A DNA stretch of 64,000 bases, from assembly GCF_020536995.1 (NCBI RefSeq), contig NC_068358.1:46739085-46803084 (forward strand). Reading direction: 5' to 3'. Positions 55,701-64,000 of the stretch are shown piece after piece; within the stretch, counting starts at the first letter, position 1; every line of letters begins with the position of its first letter. Below the pieces are notes generated by a model that ran no database searches, was not told where the DNA came from, and was given only the letters and a program-made list of their open reading frames with translations. This DNA is from Dreissena polymorpha. Its lineage: Eukaryota; Mollusca; Bivalvia; Myida; Dreissenidae. The translations under genes and the position numbers were made by a program.

Positions 55701-55739
55701 TAGAAATGAGGAAATCATCAGGAAAACAAAAGCATCCAT
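43407..55739 (-). CDS. Nicotinic acetylcholine receptor alpha-type subunit, complete gene (9 exons, 488 aa)
   Basis: Coding exons in order: 55739-55697, 54209-54058, 51936-51892, 49648-49539, 47234-47020, 46065-45739, 45034-44929, 44667-44571, 43778-43407. All borders are GT-AG and phases match, giving 1,467 bases with no stop before the end. Features by residue: signal peptide 1-14 or so (MDAFVFLMISSFLT), loop D Trp77, loop A Tyr115, Cys-loop C152-C166, loop B Trp173, loop C YYNCC with vicinal cysteines 216-217 (the alpha hallmark), M1 235-258, M2 266-285, M3 299-322, M4 about 462-486. The M2 border GEK and Glu at 20' predict a cation channel. Family role: pentameric acetylcholine-gated channel in the plasma membrane. 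Molluscs have many such genes, so orthology to a vertebrate number is not assigned. The introns hold several MITEs. Confidence 0.95.
43839..44065. mobile_element. MITE with inverted ends in receptor intron 8
   Basis: The left end aaatatgagccgcgccttgc is matched by the right end read in reverse (aaatatgagcgccaagcg). The interior has cgtagatccagactagcctg and gcgacgctggcgcatgc modules. It lies only 60 bases from the acceptor of exon 9. The minus-strand ORF here is element-derived. Confidence 0.75.
44571..44667 (-). CDS. Receptor exon 8: post-M3 helix and start of the cytoplasmic loop
   Basis: 97 bp. Encodes WANVFFLQFLGRALCI, resembling the WVRxxFLxxLPRLLxM segment that follows M3 in nAChRs, then an acidic stretch ending STDEEQ. 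Acceptor ttatgtttcag; donor ACAG/GTGAGA, phase 0. Confidence 0.9.
44929..45034 (-). CDS. Receptor exon 7: M3
   Basis: Encodes SYFACSMVLVSFSLLQTVLV, then LNVFYRGTNGRRVP. It follows the expected FPVIG of exon 6 and leads into WANVFFLQFLGRALC. Acceptor cttcttcgcag; donor CGAG/GTAAAA. Confidence 0.93.
45105..45340. repeat. ~30-bp minisatellite in receptor intron 6 (about 8 copies)
   Basis: Degenerate copies of ataaatgaccgaccagatgt with atata between them. It starts about 70 bases upstream of the M3 exon acceptor in the sense of transcription. Confidence 0.8.
45739..46065 (-). CDS. Receptor exon 6: loop C, M1 and M2
   Basis: 327 bp. Encodes DLDNFIEHTEWKIRKLP, loop C FYYNCCPEPYPDVTF, M1 (FYLLTMLLPCILTSC...), the pore segment GEKVSLEITVLLSLAVFLLL and the M2-M3 linker. 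Acceptor tattctcag; donor ATAG/GTATAC. Confidence 0.97.
47020..47234 (-). CDS. Receptor exon 5: Cys-loop exon
   Basis: Encodes AGEEVMFPGWEDFRVSIS, the Cys-loop CRVNVKYFPFDTQEC (13 residues between the cysteines) and loop B FGSWSYNG. It starts with one base completing AG of exon 4 (Ser117) and ends AACG/GTAGCT. Confidence 0.95.
47313..47540. mobile_element. Hairpin-centred MITE (copy 2, receptor intron 4)
   Basis: Ends TTAACTCATTTATGCC...TAAATGGGTTAA. It shares ggatgtctagtatatttatt and the tail with copy 1 but lacks part of the left interior. The central hairpin is imperfect: gacgccgc pairs with gtggcgtc, with one arm changed. Confidence 0.85.
48457..49371. mobile_element. Mollusc repeat split by a nested palindromic element (receptor intron 4)
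   Basis: The host repeat begins near caaaaccgggttttc and ends at ggaaaacctggtt, inverted ends. It contains two blocks of gatggtgaacaaatgtgcca plus catagttatggcc, and a CCCGCC-rich run (49266-49320). Between ggagatat and cgacg it is interrupted by the element at about 48788-49165. Confidence 0.75.
48788..49165. mobile_element. Nested element headed by a 146-bp palindrome
   Basis: 48788-48933 folds on itself: arms of about 70 bases (tttgttggatccggtggatt...cacgagtg and the complement) with few mismatches. It is followed by two TGACGTCA motifs within 40 bases (about 49012-49041), more inverted pieces (attatcgataat, cactgataattttcactg) and a right end aaaccaccggaaaaca that mirrors the ccggtgg of the left. 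No ORF. Confidence 0.75.
49408..49480 (-). pseudogene. Two decayed copies of the tail of receptor exon 4
   Basis: On the minus strand, 49480-49452 reads aagcaagatataacgctttatgacag (exon: aaaccagatacaacactttatgacag), and 49437-49408 reads ttcccagatgtctg...cacaacattttatgat (exon: ttccacgatgtctg...tacaacactttatgac). Both lie just downstream of the real exon in the sense of transcription. The donor GT is lost in the first copy. Confidence 0.75.
49539..49648 (-). CDS. Receptor exon 4: loop A exon
   Basis: 110 bp, encoding NWNDCRLQWDTISYNNIT and DVWKPDTTLYD. W-x-P-D and Tyr115 mark loop A; NIT (96-98) is a glycosylation sequon. Donor ACAG/GTATCT. Decayed copies of its tail lie in the next intron. 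Confidence 0.95.
49901..50133. mobile_element. MITE with long inverted ends (copy 2, receptor intron 3)
   Basis: Same family as 40174-40413: gttctgagaaaactgggct...gcatgtgcgtaaagtgtcgt at the left and its reverse complement at the right. The hairpin gcctgtgcggac/gcacaggc is in the centre-right. Confidence 0.9.
51129..51199 (+). tRNA. tRNA-Val-like pseudogene or SINE head
   Basis: ggttccgtagtgtagtggtt matches the 5' half of a eukaryotic tRNA-Val, and ggttcgagccc is a good box B at the right spacing. The acceptor stem does not pair (5' ggttccg against 3' agtataatc), and the T stem and anticodon stem are imperfect. The loop would read CCT as anticodon. No long SINE body is recognised after it. 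It is not a functional tRNA gene by this reading. Confidence 0.6.
51327..51344 (+). repeat. Run of 18 G in receptor intron 3
   Basis: An uninterrupted G run preceded by gagggt. It can form a quadruplex, and its length is likely uncertain in the assembly. Confidence 0.9.
51592..51707. repeat. ~37-bp tandem repeat, 3 copies
   Basis: tatttgggggttataacaca followed by aaatcatagataatggt, three times, near-identical. It is in receptor intron 3. Confidence 0.9.
51892..51936 (-). CDS. Receptor exon 3: 45-bp loop D exon
   Basis: Fifteen codons, NERDQILTANIWMRT, equivalent to the DEKNQVLTTNVWL exon whose 45-bp size is conserved across nAChR genes. It carries loop D Trp77. Acceptor gctgttttcag; donor ACT/GTAAGT. 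Confidence 0.95.
53255..53505. repeat. Short minisatellite of cgtacccaatttttttt type
   Basis: About a dozen 16-24-bp copies of cgtaccca plus a T run (and variants cgttccca, tgtaccca). ORFs on both strands here are repeat-derived. It is in receptor intron 2. Confidence 0.9.
54058..54209 (-). CDS. Receptor exon 2: N-terminal helix and first strands
   Basis: Acceptor tgttttttcag. Encodes SVYSVSNQVISKNLRDFLFT, then SGEKVTLNVDMALRQILEL, the usual nAChR N-terminal pattern, with one Cys (position 45). Donor TTG/GTATGC in phase 0. Confidence 0.92.
55456..55667. mobile_element. Hairpin-centred MITE (copy 3, receptor intron 1)
   Basis: Same left part as copy 1 (ttaaccctttgcatgctggg, gtctgctgaatttctaaaat). 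The central hairpin 55568-55620 has perfect 24-base arms and a 5-base loop, but the arm sequence differs from copy 1. It lies 30 bases downstream of receptor exon 1. Confidence 0.87.
55697..55739 (-). CDS. Receptor exon 1: start codon and signal peptide
   Basis: ATG followed by a hydrophobic run (DAFVFLMISSFLT), ending with one base at ACAG/GTAAGA. G plus AC of exon 2 makes Asp15. No other ATG nearby gives a signal peptide in this frame. Confidence 0.85.
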
Positions 55740-57418
55740 TTCTAAACCATACACTTTGGATATCAACCTCAAACTAGTGCAACTAAATTCCGGTTTCTAA
55801 ATATTCAACCATTTAATTAGTAAAGCGTGCAACTTGAGTATATTATGGCATCAAGTAACGCCATTTTAATTACAATGATTGCAGTGTTGCCGGTAGATAC
55901 ATCTCCGTATGGCGTACGTTGACGAAGAGGGCATAACACGGTGCATAATTATGAAGCAATTGTTCACGAAGGCAATACTTAAGTTACTGACCACTGTAAT
56001 TGTAGTTGAAATAATTACTCATGACTATATAATTGCTTTCGATTAGTGTGTTTGTTTAGTATCTAGTGAACTATATTTGGATTAATGCGTTATTTATTAT
56101 GTTACTTACTATTGAATACTGTATTGACTTTACATAATCATATTAATATTTGTTTATAATGTCATCTTCGTTGAAAAGATATGATCATATGCTAATTTCA
56201 CTTCACTTTTCATATTTTCCACCACTGAGAAGCTCATCCAGGTGACAGGTGACAACGTATGACATGCGTCATGCGAAAATGGGTCTTATGCCATTTGAAC
56301 GGTCAGTTTCTTTGAGAAAAAGTGCATTTACTGGAGAAATCTTGACCAAGAAGGGAAATTACTATTTAAACAAGCGTAACTGTTAGAAGCTGTTAATTAT
56401 TTCAATTTGTATAGTTTGTCGATAATGTCCAAGCTTTACGCATGCATATTCTAGAATACAACTCCAATGTTTATAAATTAATTACTTCCCCTTATAAAAA
56501 AGCAGATAAAAGATTATCATATATAATGAAAATGCTATAGTGTTGTGTGTTTCTCTTAATTATGGGCGACGTGCTCGAACAATGCGTATGTGAAACGACC
56601 GTACACATTATGTTTGACTTCACGTCAAACGAGTTTATATTGCTGGTTTCCTAGAATGTCAAATATGTTAAGTTCAAAAGAGGGTTAGAATCATTTTAAT
56701 ACATTTAATGCATAAAGTTAATCATGAAAGGTAAAGTTAATGTTTGTTTCTGAATTGTTTTCCATTTGGGAATCATTGAGAAAGAGAAATTATGTATCTG
56801 TGTTCGCAACTTATTTATTTACAACAGCTCCATTTAATGTGTATTATATTCATTTTGCCCATTTAATTTCATCACAACTTTTATTATTTAATAAGTATGC
56901 ATATACAGTCCATTGATTGTACAATTAAATCCTGCAATTATATTAAACTATTTTAAGTTGACACATTTAACAACTTACGTCTTATCGCAATGTTCAAGCG
57001 TATACATGTGTACAAGATTTGTTCCTATGACATATTGTATTGGTGTATGTGTACGATAAAAAAGTGGTCAGTGAATCAAAACTGATACGTAGTATATTAT
57101 TATATACAGATTAATATCTAGATTTCCTAAGTTGGAGATCAATGGCTTTCCAAAAATTGCGGTTCCCTTAAACCTCAATAAATATGACATGGTAATTATC
57201 ACATAATCACATACAAACAATAATCTAAGGTATGAACATATATATGTTTCTTTAATGTAAAAGCAGAAAAAAACAAGAAAGAATGTGTAATTACAAAAAA
57301 AAACAAGTATGTAAAATATGTTAAACATGTTAATAGTGTTCTATGCAATATAAAGATAGCTTTCACTAGTTGTTTCGTACAGCCATCGACTTTATTGTCT
57401 TTTTCCATTCCAGTCCAA
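55740..57418. other. Upstream of the receptor gene, no gene seen
   Basis: AT-rich. It should contain the minus-strand promoter and 5' UTR of the receptor gene near 55740, but I see no TATA box or other site I can defend. ORFs of 60-86 codons here are low-complexity. Confidence 0.5.
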
Positions 57419-58545
57419 TCATCAATGTCATCATTTTCAATTTTGTCATCAAATTCGTTATAATTATTATTTTCATCTCAAGTTCAGTCCTCGTAAACAA
57501 CATCCTCGTCTAGATTATCTTTATTATCATCTCTATCATCTTCATCACTTTCGTCATCTCTATTTTATTCATCATCATCCTCATCTCTATCATCTTCAAA
57601 ATTATCGTCATCTGTATAATCGTCCTTATCATCTTCATCCTTATCATCTTCATCCCAACTATCATTTCTATCATCTTCACCACCATCGTCATCTCTTTTA
57701 TCTTCATCACCATCGTTACTTCTATCATCTTCATCACCATCTACATCTATAGCATCTTTATCACTATCATCACCTCTATTATCTACATCATCATCATCAT
57801 CATCTTTATCGTCATCAACATATTCATCTGTATATCCTTCATCACCGTCGTCATCTCTATCATCTTCATCATCATCGTCGTCATCTGTATATTCTTCATC
57901 ACCGTCGTCATCTATTTTGTCTTCATTATCATCATTGTCTCTATTTTCTTTATCTTCATTATTTTAATTTATATCATATTCATCACCATCGTCATCTCTA
58001 TCATCTACATCACCATCATTATCTATATCATCTCTATCCTCATCTATATCATCTTCATCCTCATCCTCATCTCTATCATCTTCATCACCATCATAATATC
58101 TATCATCTTCATCACCATCGTAATCTCTATCGTCTTCATCTTCATTATTGTCATCTCTATGATCTTCATCACCATCGTCATCTCTATCATCTACATCACC
58201 ATCGTCATCTCTATCATCTTCATCACCATCCTCATCTCGATCATCTTCATCATTCTCATCTCTATCATCTTCATCACCATCCTCATCTCTATCATCTTCA
58301 TCACCATCCTCATCTCTATCATCTTCATCACCATCCTCATCTCTATCATCTTCATCACCATCGTAATCTCTATCGTCTTCATCACCAACGTAATCTTTAT
58401 CATCTTCTTTATGATAATAATGTAAATAATATTCAACAATAGCGTCATGTATATCATCGTCATACAACAAATGAACTATCAACATTGGCATCGTCACCTC
58501 TATCATCAACATCATGATGGTCATCTCTATCGACACCGTCATCAT
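57419..58545. repeat. GAT-rich minisatellite with a 27-bp unit
   Basis: Degenerate (cat/ctt/cac)-type triplets, becoming regular at about 58140-58400 as atcatcttcatcaccatcct plus catctct, 27 bp. On the minus strand it reads DDRDEDGDE repeats in a 193-codon open frame. The composition is that of a triplet-derived satellite. No start context, signal or domain supports a gene. Confidence 0.9.
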
Positions 58546-58969
58546 CGAACATTTGCTCTTCTCTTCTTTATTTATGAAAACTTTATAACGCCGTCACTAT
58601 GTAATTGTTCGAAATGATGTCATGATATTGTTAATACCGTAGTGACGTCATGACGTTATTATATATTCAAAACAAACGCTGGGTATTTTTGGTTTTCGAT
58701 TAACTTCTATATGCAGCAACTGATCGAACTTTCAACAAATGGCATTCTTGCACTGTACTTTTTACGTCTTGGCTAAGTAAGCTTACAGTTAACATAGATT
58801 TCTAGGGATTATTAGTATTGCGGGAAAATTGAACGCCAATCGAAATTTCAAAATTTCTGCCATATGTGAATGCAAACATATTGCATTTGTTCAACAAATA
58901 CCACTTAAGGAAGTACACGTTTACAGTAACAAAATGTTAATAGTGTGTAAATTAAGCGTTTAAAATACA

Positions 58970-61423
58970 CTCTTGATCAAGATAGTGCCATCTATAATCT
59001 CGCCCTTCTTTCATCAAGGGCGACACTAAACACACGGAGCGACACACGATATTTTTCGCGACAGTCGCGGCGACGCACGATTTTTTTCGCGACAGTCGCG
59101 GCGACGCACGATATTTTGCGCGACAATCGCGGCGACGCACAATATATTTAACACGATATATCGCCCTTGTGTAGGAAGCCCAAAAGGCGTTTTATCGTGT
59201 TAAATATATCGTGAGAAATATCGTGCGTCGCCGCTACTGTCGCGAGAAATATCGTGCGTCGCCGCGACTGTCTTAAACAATTTCGTGTATCGCTTCGTGT
59301 GTCGTGTCTCGCGTTCAAAGGGCGACACTAGACACACGAAGCGTCGCACGATATTTTGTTAGACAGTCGCGGCGACGCACGATATTTTATTATTCAAGTA
59401 TCGCCCATTTTATCCGAATCTCGTGTATCGCGGTCTAATTTCAGACCGCGACACTAAACACGCGAATCAATTCTCGATATTTTGCGCGACAGTCGCGGCG
59501 ACGCACGATATTTGTACTGTTCAATTTCGCTGTAATAATATCGCCTGTCCAATGTCGCGTTTTTCAAAAAATCAGGGAAGACTGAAAAGGGATATTTTCA
59601 CGTCATCAAGCATGTGCATCATGTCGTATATATATCTTTTGTTATAATATTATTTTATAATAATGTTTATGTCTGATCAGCAATTACAATGTATATGATT
59701 AATAAAGCAAGCTATTCGTTTCTTATACTTCAATCTGGCCATAAATAAATATTTAATATTACATAAATATTTTATATATACGTATATTTGATGATAGGAA
59801 AATTGCTTGGAATGACGATTTTGATTATAACACTGAGTTCCCTAGGTTGAGTTATTAGTTGTTCGATTCTACGGTTCAATGTGCATAATGTATTTTTTGT
59901 TTAAATCATATTAGACATGCACAAAAGTAACAGTGTGAACTTTATCTGAATATAATTATATAATAGTCATTTATATTATATCTGAAACCATGTAAAGCAA
60001 TATGAGACAAACGTTTTGCGCTCTTCAAAAGCGTTTTTGTTAGCCAATATAAATATTATAAAATTGTTGTTTGCACTGTATGCAGTTGTATTTATGCCGA
60101 TAATTTATTTGATAAAGCATTATAAAAGGTATTTAAAAGGTAAAACAATACCAGCAACAAAAATACCGTCTCATTAATGTATCAATAGACTGGACATAAA
60201 TGTTGCTCGTCAATAATCTGGACAACCAATAAATGATGATTACACATGTACTGAAAAGAAATCTTCTGGTTTCATATTGATGTCTTACTTGAAGTTAAAC
60301 GTTATCTACAAATCTGCAATCCTATTGGAAGTGATACAGTATATAAATATTACATGGCGGACAGGGTGACAGTAAATTTGTCAACTTGAGGAAATACTGT
60401 CAACCAAGGCGAAGCCGAGGTTGACAGTATTTTTCCGAAAGTTGACAAATTTACTGTCACCCTGTCAGACATGTAATATTTATTTTATTATACCAAACAA
60501 AATTTTCAAACATGAACAATTTATATAAACCATGAACAATTTTAATATTCAATAATTGTATTTAATTTCAGCAATGAACAAGCATTAATATCTTGAGTGG
60601 TTCAGATTTTCGGTCCGAGCAAAATGAACTTCGCTTTATTCGGCATGGACCTAGTTATCGATTTATCCCATCAATTTTCTTAGTCGTCAATTATTTCTAA
60701 AAAAATACATTACGGAACCAGCTTTCCGTATTTTATTTTCATCACTTGATTACGCAATTTATGACGTTCTCGTGTGACGTCATTTCGGTGACGAAACATT
60801 TTGGGACAACACTATGGACGTTTTATTACCAGTAAAATATTTATTTAAAGCATCGAACGAATTTCGGATTGTGTGTTTTTCATGCATGACACCTTAAGAA
60901 CAGACACTGGAAGTGTATATTGTTGTAACTTTATTGTTATTAGCATTGGATTAAAGTTGCCATTGAGGAAAGCGTGTCGTTTATACTAAATTGATTATTT
61001 TTTTGACTCCTGACTTCCTGTCAAAGCTTAAATAATGGCATTAATCTATTCTACAGCACAGTTTCAGCTACAATCGTTATTTTAATTATCCAAATACAAC
61101 GGAAATGCAAAACTGCGTACTGCGCATGCGCGAATGGGACAGTATAGGTTTTTACCATTTCGCACGTGATTGCTAAGGTAGCGGGCGACAGTATTTTTTG
61201 GACAGTAAATTTTTTCCCGCTGGTTGCACGTGACTTTCACGACAGTCGCGACGACTCACGATATAATTAACACTATATATCGCCCTTGTATAGGTAGCCC
61301 AAAAGGCGATATATCGTGTTAAATATATCGTGCGTCGCCGCGAATGTCGTGTATCGCTTTGTGTCTAGTGTCGCCCTTGATGAAAGAATGGCGAGATTAT
61401 AGATGGCACTAAGCGGATTCCGT
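58970..61423. mobile_element. Non-autonomous hAT-like element, 2,454 bp
   Basis: Inverted ends share tagtgccatctataatctcg and ctttcatcaagggcgacact. Flanks aaaataca (58962-58969) and aaaatacc (61424-61431) look like an 8-bp target duplication with one difference. Subterminal GC-rich tandem copies of gcgacagtcgcggcgacgca lie at both ends (58990-59510 and about 61230-61370), mostly inverted between ends. The AT-rich core has no transposase and holds a large palindrome (60343-60483). Assignment to hAT rests only on the 8-bp duplication. Confidence 0.75.
60343..60483. repeat. ~140-bp palindrome inside the hAT-like element
   Basis: The arms read ataaatattacatg...gacagggtgacagtaaattt and their complement, with a 14-base centre (aaggcgaagccgag). 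A TGACGTCA lies about 290 bases further on (about 60776). It may be the end of a nested element, like the palindrome at 48788. Confidence 0.85.
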
Positions 61424-61431
61424 AAAATACC

Positions 61432-62216
61432 GTTAGTATTTATGTTTATAAATATACGTTTGATGAAGACAATGAACGAACTGTGTACAGTTTACATGTA
61501 AGAAAGTTAAATTAACAAAGGTAACGTGTTTATAAAAACTTTTTATATGTCGATTGGTGGCACCGGATAATGCCTGAAGTAGGCACCGGTTAAGGGCCGA
61601 GACTAATGAATTAAGTATAGTTCGTTTAAAGAAAATATTGGATTCTGTTGATATGGTAAATATTTAAAGAATTTCTTGAATTTAAATTGTTACATGAATG
61701 GGTCTTATATTTGTCGTCCCTAAGCCCCTGAACGCTCTGTCTAAACGCTTGAAAATGTCTTTACTTTACCCTGAAAAGGGTTATTAAAACTAGGCATTTA
61801 GAACGCGTGTTATTGTAGAACGACCGATTCATCAATAATATGTATAACATATAACACCCATTTGATTGTTTAATATTTAAATTATATAAACGATTTGATA
61901 GCGATGTGAAAAAAGTCTTTTGACCAGTTCAGCAGTCATCATTGTACAATCTAACTGTTGTCGTATTGTTTATCGTTGTTTATTAACTATTTATATTTAC
62001 CTGGGAGTGATTGTAATTATAAATTATAATTTTATTGAATATTAGGGAAAATTAATGAATTGTAAACATTTGTGGTAAATTAATTTTTAATTTCATTATG
62101 AATGACAATTTACCAGCCCGGTCAAGCTCGATCGAAACACGCACGCACATATACTAGACCATTGTTCCTTTATCGAGTTTTCCGCAAGAGGGTTCGACAA
62201 AATTATAGGTTTCTTC
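61432..62216. other. AT-rich spacer, no gene seen
   Basis: Only a small inverted motif (ggcaccgg...ccggt, about 61559-61591) stands out. No coding signal. Confidence 0.5.
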
Positions 62217-62224
62217 ATGTTTCT

Positions 62225-62658
62225 ACGGAATCCGGATAGTGCCATCTATAATCTCGCCCTTCTGTCATCAAGGGCGACATATTTTGCGCGACAGTCGCGG
62301 CGACGCACGATATTTTGCGCGACAGTCGCGGCGACGCACGATATATTTAACTCGAAATATCGCCCTTGTACGACAGTCGCCCTTTTATATGCGATATATC
62401 GCCCTTTGAACACGACCGTCGCCCTTTGAAAACGACCGTCGCCCTTTTAGAACGCGATCGTCGCCCTTTTAGAACGCGACCGTCGCCCTTTTATATGCGA
62501 TTTCTCGCCCATTGAACACGACCGTCGCCCATTGAACAGTCACCGTCGCCCTTTTAGAACGCGACCGTCGCCATTTTGTATGCGAGATATAGCATATAAA
62601 AGTGCGACGGTCGCGTTCATAAAGGGCGAGATTATAGATGGCGCTATCCGGATTTCGT
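62225..62658. mobile_element. Non-autonomous hAT-like MITE, 434 bp, with perfect 8-bp target duplication
   Basis: ATGTTTCT stands on both sides (62217-62224 and 62659-62666). The ends acggaatccggatagtgcca...ctataatctcgccctt are inverted with few mismatches over about 37 bases. The interior is a tandem series of gaccgtcgcccttttagaac-type units (about 22-24 bp). It shares its terminal sequence with the 2,454-bp element at 58970. The ORFs on both strands are repeat-derived. Confidence 0.87.
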
Positions 62659-62666
62659 ATGTTTCT

Positions 62667-64000
62667 CTTAGTAGACAATACATATTATTGATGAATCGGT
62701 CGTTGGAGGGAGAAGTTCACAGAAAAGTGCGAATATACATCGATACATTCCGAATCGTCAACTCATATCAATTTGAGTCCCCACTTCAGGTACGTGTACT
62801 ATATTAAACACACGATATGCACATGCTGTTTATAAAATCTGCTGAAAAGCACGTAATCATCTGTATATGTATCAATTGATTTCTTGTAATATCCAGTTTC
62901 CGGAATTTATTCGGTGCCTGCATTTTATGGTTTCGTCTGTTATCCGATTCCCGTTAAATCAATATGCGAACCTTTTAAGCCGCAAATGCTCACGTTTTTT
63001 ATGTTGCCTGTAATTTCCTTCGATTTTATTATATATCTGAATGATTCCTACAACATTGCAAACTAGTAGTAGTTTATTTGTTTTACTCTAGTTACAAAAA
63101 AGCAAGTACTTTTAGTCTTTAAACTATTTTATGATTATGGGATAGGTATGGCTCATTTGTTTCTGTTCGTTTTGATTATTTTATATTATATTTAAAAGAG
63201 GTATTGATTAAATTTGAATAACACTTCCAAGAGGGGAATTTTAAAAATATGTGGGGGAAAAATATATACTCTAAAGATGGGGGGAATGGGGCCGAATAAC
63301 GGCGAATATTTCATAAAAAAAAACACTGATAATGTTCCGTAAGCAATAGTATTTGGCTTTTTTTGTTGTTGCCATTTCCACTTCCAATACTAGACTCATC
63401 CTGCATTTTGCCTTTGGTTATTTTCTGCTATAATCCGGTGCCGTTTCGCGTATTAGCCGGAAACGCACAAAAGTTTCCGGTATTATAGGTATTGGTTAGG
63501 CACCGTGCTGAGTGTATCAAGGCAAGTTGGGTCTCATTAAACGCGAGATCTTTCGACGGACTTTGTCGATGTATAGCGATTGAGAAAAACACGATTTTAT
63601 CTTACGGAGGACTCCACGGATAGTCGATGTATCACGATTGGCTAGATCCTAAAGCAACGTCAATGCTGTATTGAACGCAACGAGCCAATGCTATTCCGCT
63701 TGTTGATAGATATTAGTGTGCTGCGATACACGCTGTAGAAAGGACGAAACTTGAAAGGCTGGAATTTTTATACGTGTTTTTTTGTTCAAGTGTCCGTTCT
63801 TTTGCAGACGTCAGGTAAGACTGTTTCTATATCCTTGCTATATCAACATTATAATTTCAATTACCAGTTTCAACAGCTTATTGATCCTAAGCGTATACAC
63901 ATGTTGATGATTTTACAAATATATAGACATAAAAAGCCCAGGCTATGGGTCATGTGATATTTGAGTTAGTGCAAATATATGTGACACCATGAAACAAATG
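62667..64000. other. Terminal stretch, no gene established
   Basis: A hairpin ccggaaac/gtttccgg lies at 63457-63480. ACGTCAG/GTAAGA near 63815 could be a 5' splice site after a 5' UTR exon, but no coding exon follows in the window. The 68-codon ORF at 63751 has no recognisable domain. Confidence 0.45.

Noticed and set aside
57964-58545. 193-codon highly acidic ORF (DDRDEDGDE repeats)
   Set aside because: It is made wholly of a 27-bp triplet-like satellite, other frames are also open for long stretches, and there is no domain, signal or splice context.

Overview
The window looks like nuclear DNA of a bivalve mollusc. It is AT-rich and intron-rich. It is crowded with short hairpin or inverted-repeat elements of the kind I associate from memory with dreissenid and other heterodont clams. 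It carries two animal genes with long introns and GT-AG splice sites. The species is an inference.

Region 1 (1-27047) is a head-to-tail array of a 2,942-bp unit: nine complete units plus part of a tenth. The first six look identical. Unit 7 differs by a 22-bp segment, and units 8-10 collect single-base indels as they approach a 100-N gap (27048-27147). Every unit carries a 474-bp inverted-repeat element flanked by TTTAA. I recognise no protein in the unit.

Region 2 (27819-39059, + strand) holds the 3' half of a MALT1-type paracaspase gene in eight exons: end of the second Ig domain, caspase-like domain, third Ig domain and a short tail ending in a TRAF6-like motif. The death domain and first Ig exons are not in the window; they should lie in the gap, beyond the array or on another contig. 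One base seems to be missing just before the catalytic cysteine. The introns hold several mollusc repeats and a striking 42-bp minisatellite that starts exactly at a 5' splice site.

Region 3 (39060-43406) is the paracaspase 3' UTR, then intergenic DNA with a MITE, a tRNA-derived SINE and a hairpin element.

Region 4 (43407-55739, - strand) holds a complete nicotinic acetylcholine receptor alpha-type subunit gene. Nine exons join in phase into 488 codons plus stop, with signal peptide, Cys-loop, vicinal cysteines and four membrane segments.

Region 5 (55740-64000) has no convincing gene. It holds a 27-bp acidic-codon minisatellite, a 2.45-kb non-autonomous hAT-like element and a 434-bp relative, both with 8-bp target duplications, and a large palindrome.

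The most unusual theme is that in three places, in two unrelated genes, the tail of an exon has been duplicated into the intron just downstream: paracaspase exons ending at 27997 and 37338, and the receptor exon ending at 49539. In the two paracaspase cases the copied piece includes the 5' splice site. In one case this has grown into about 29 copies that keep the reading frame for the first eleven.
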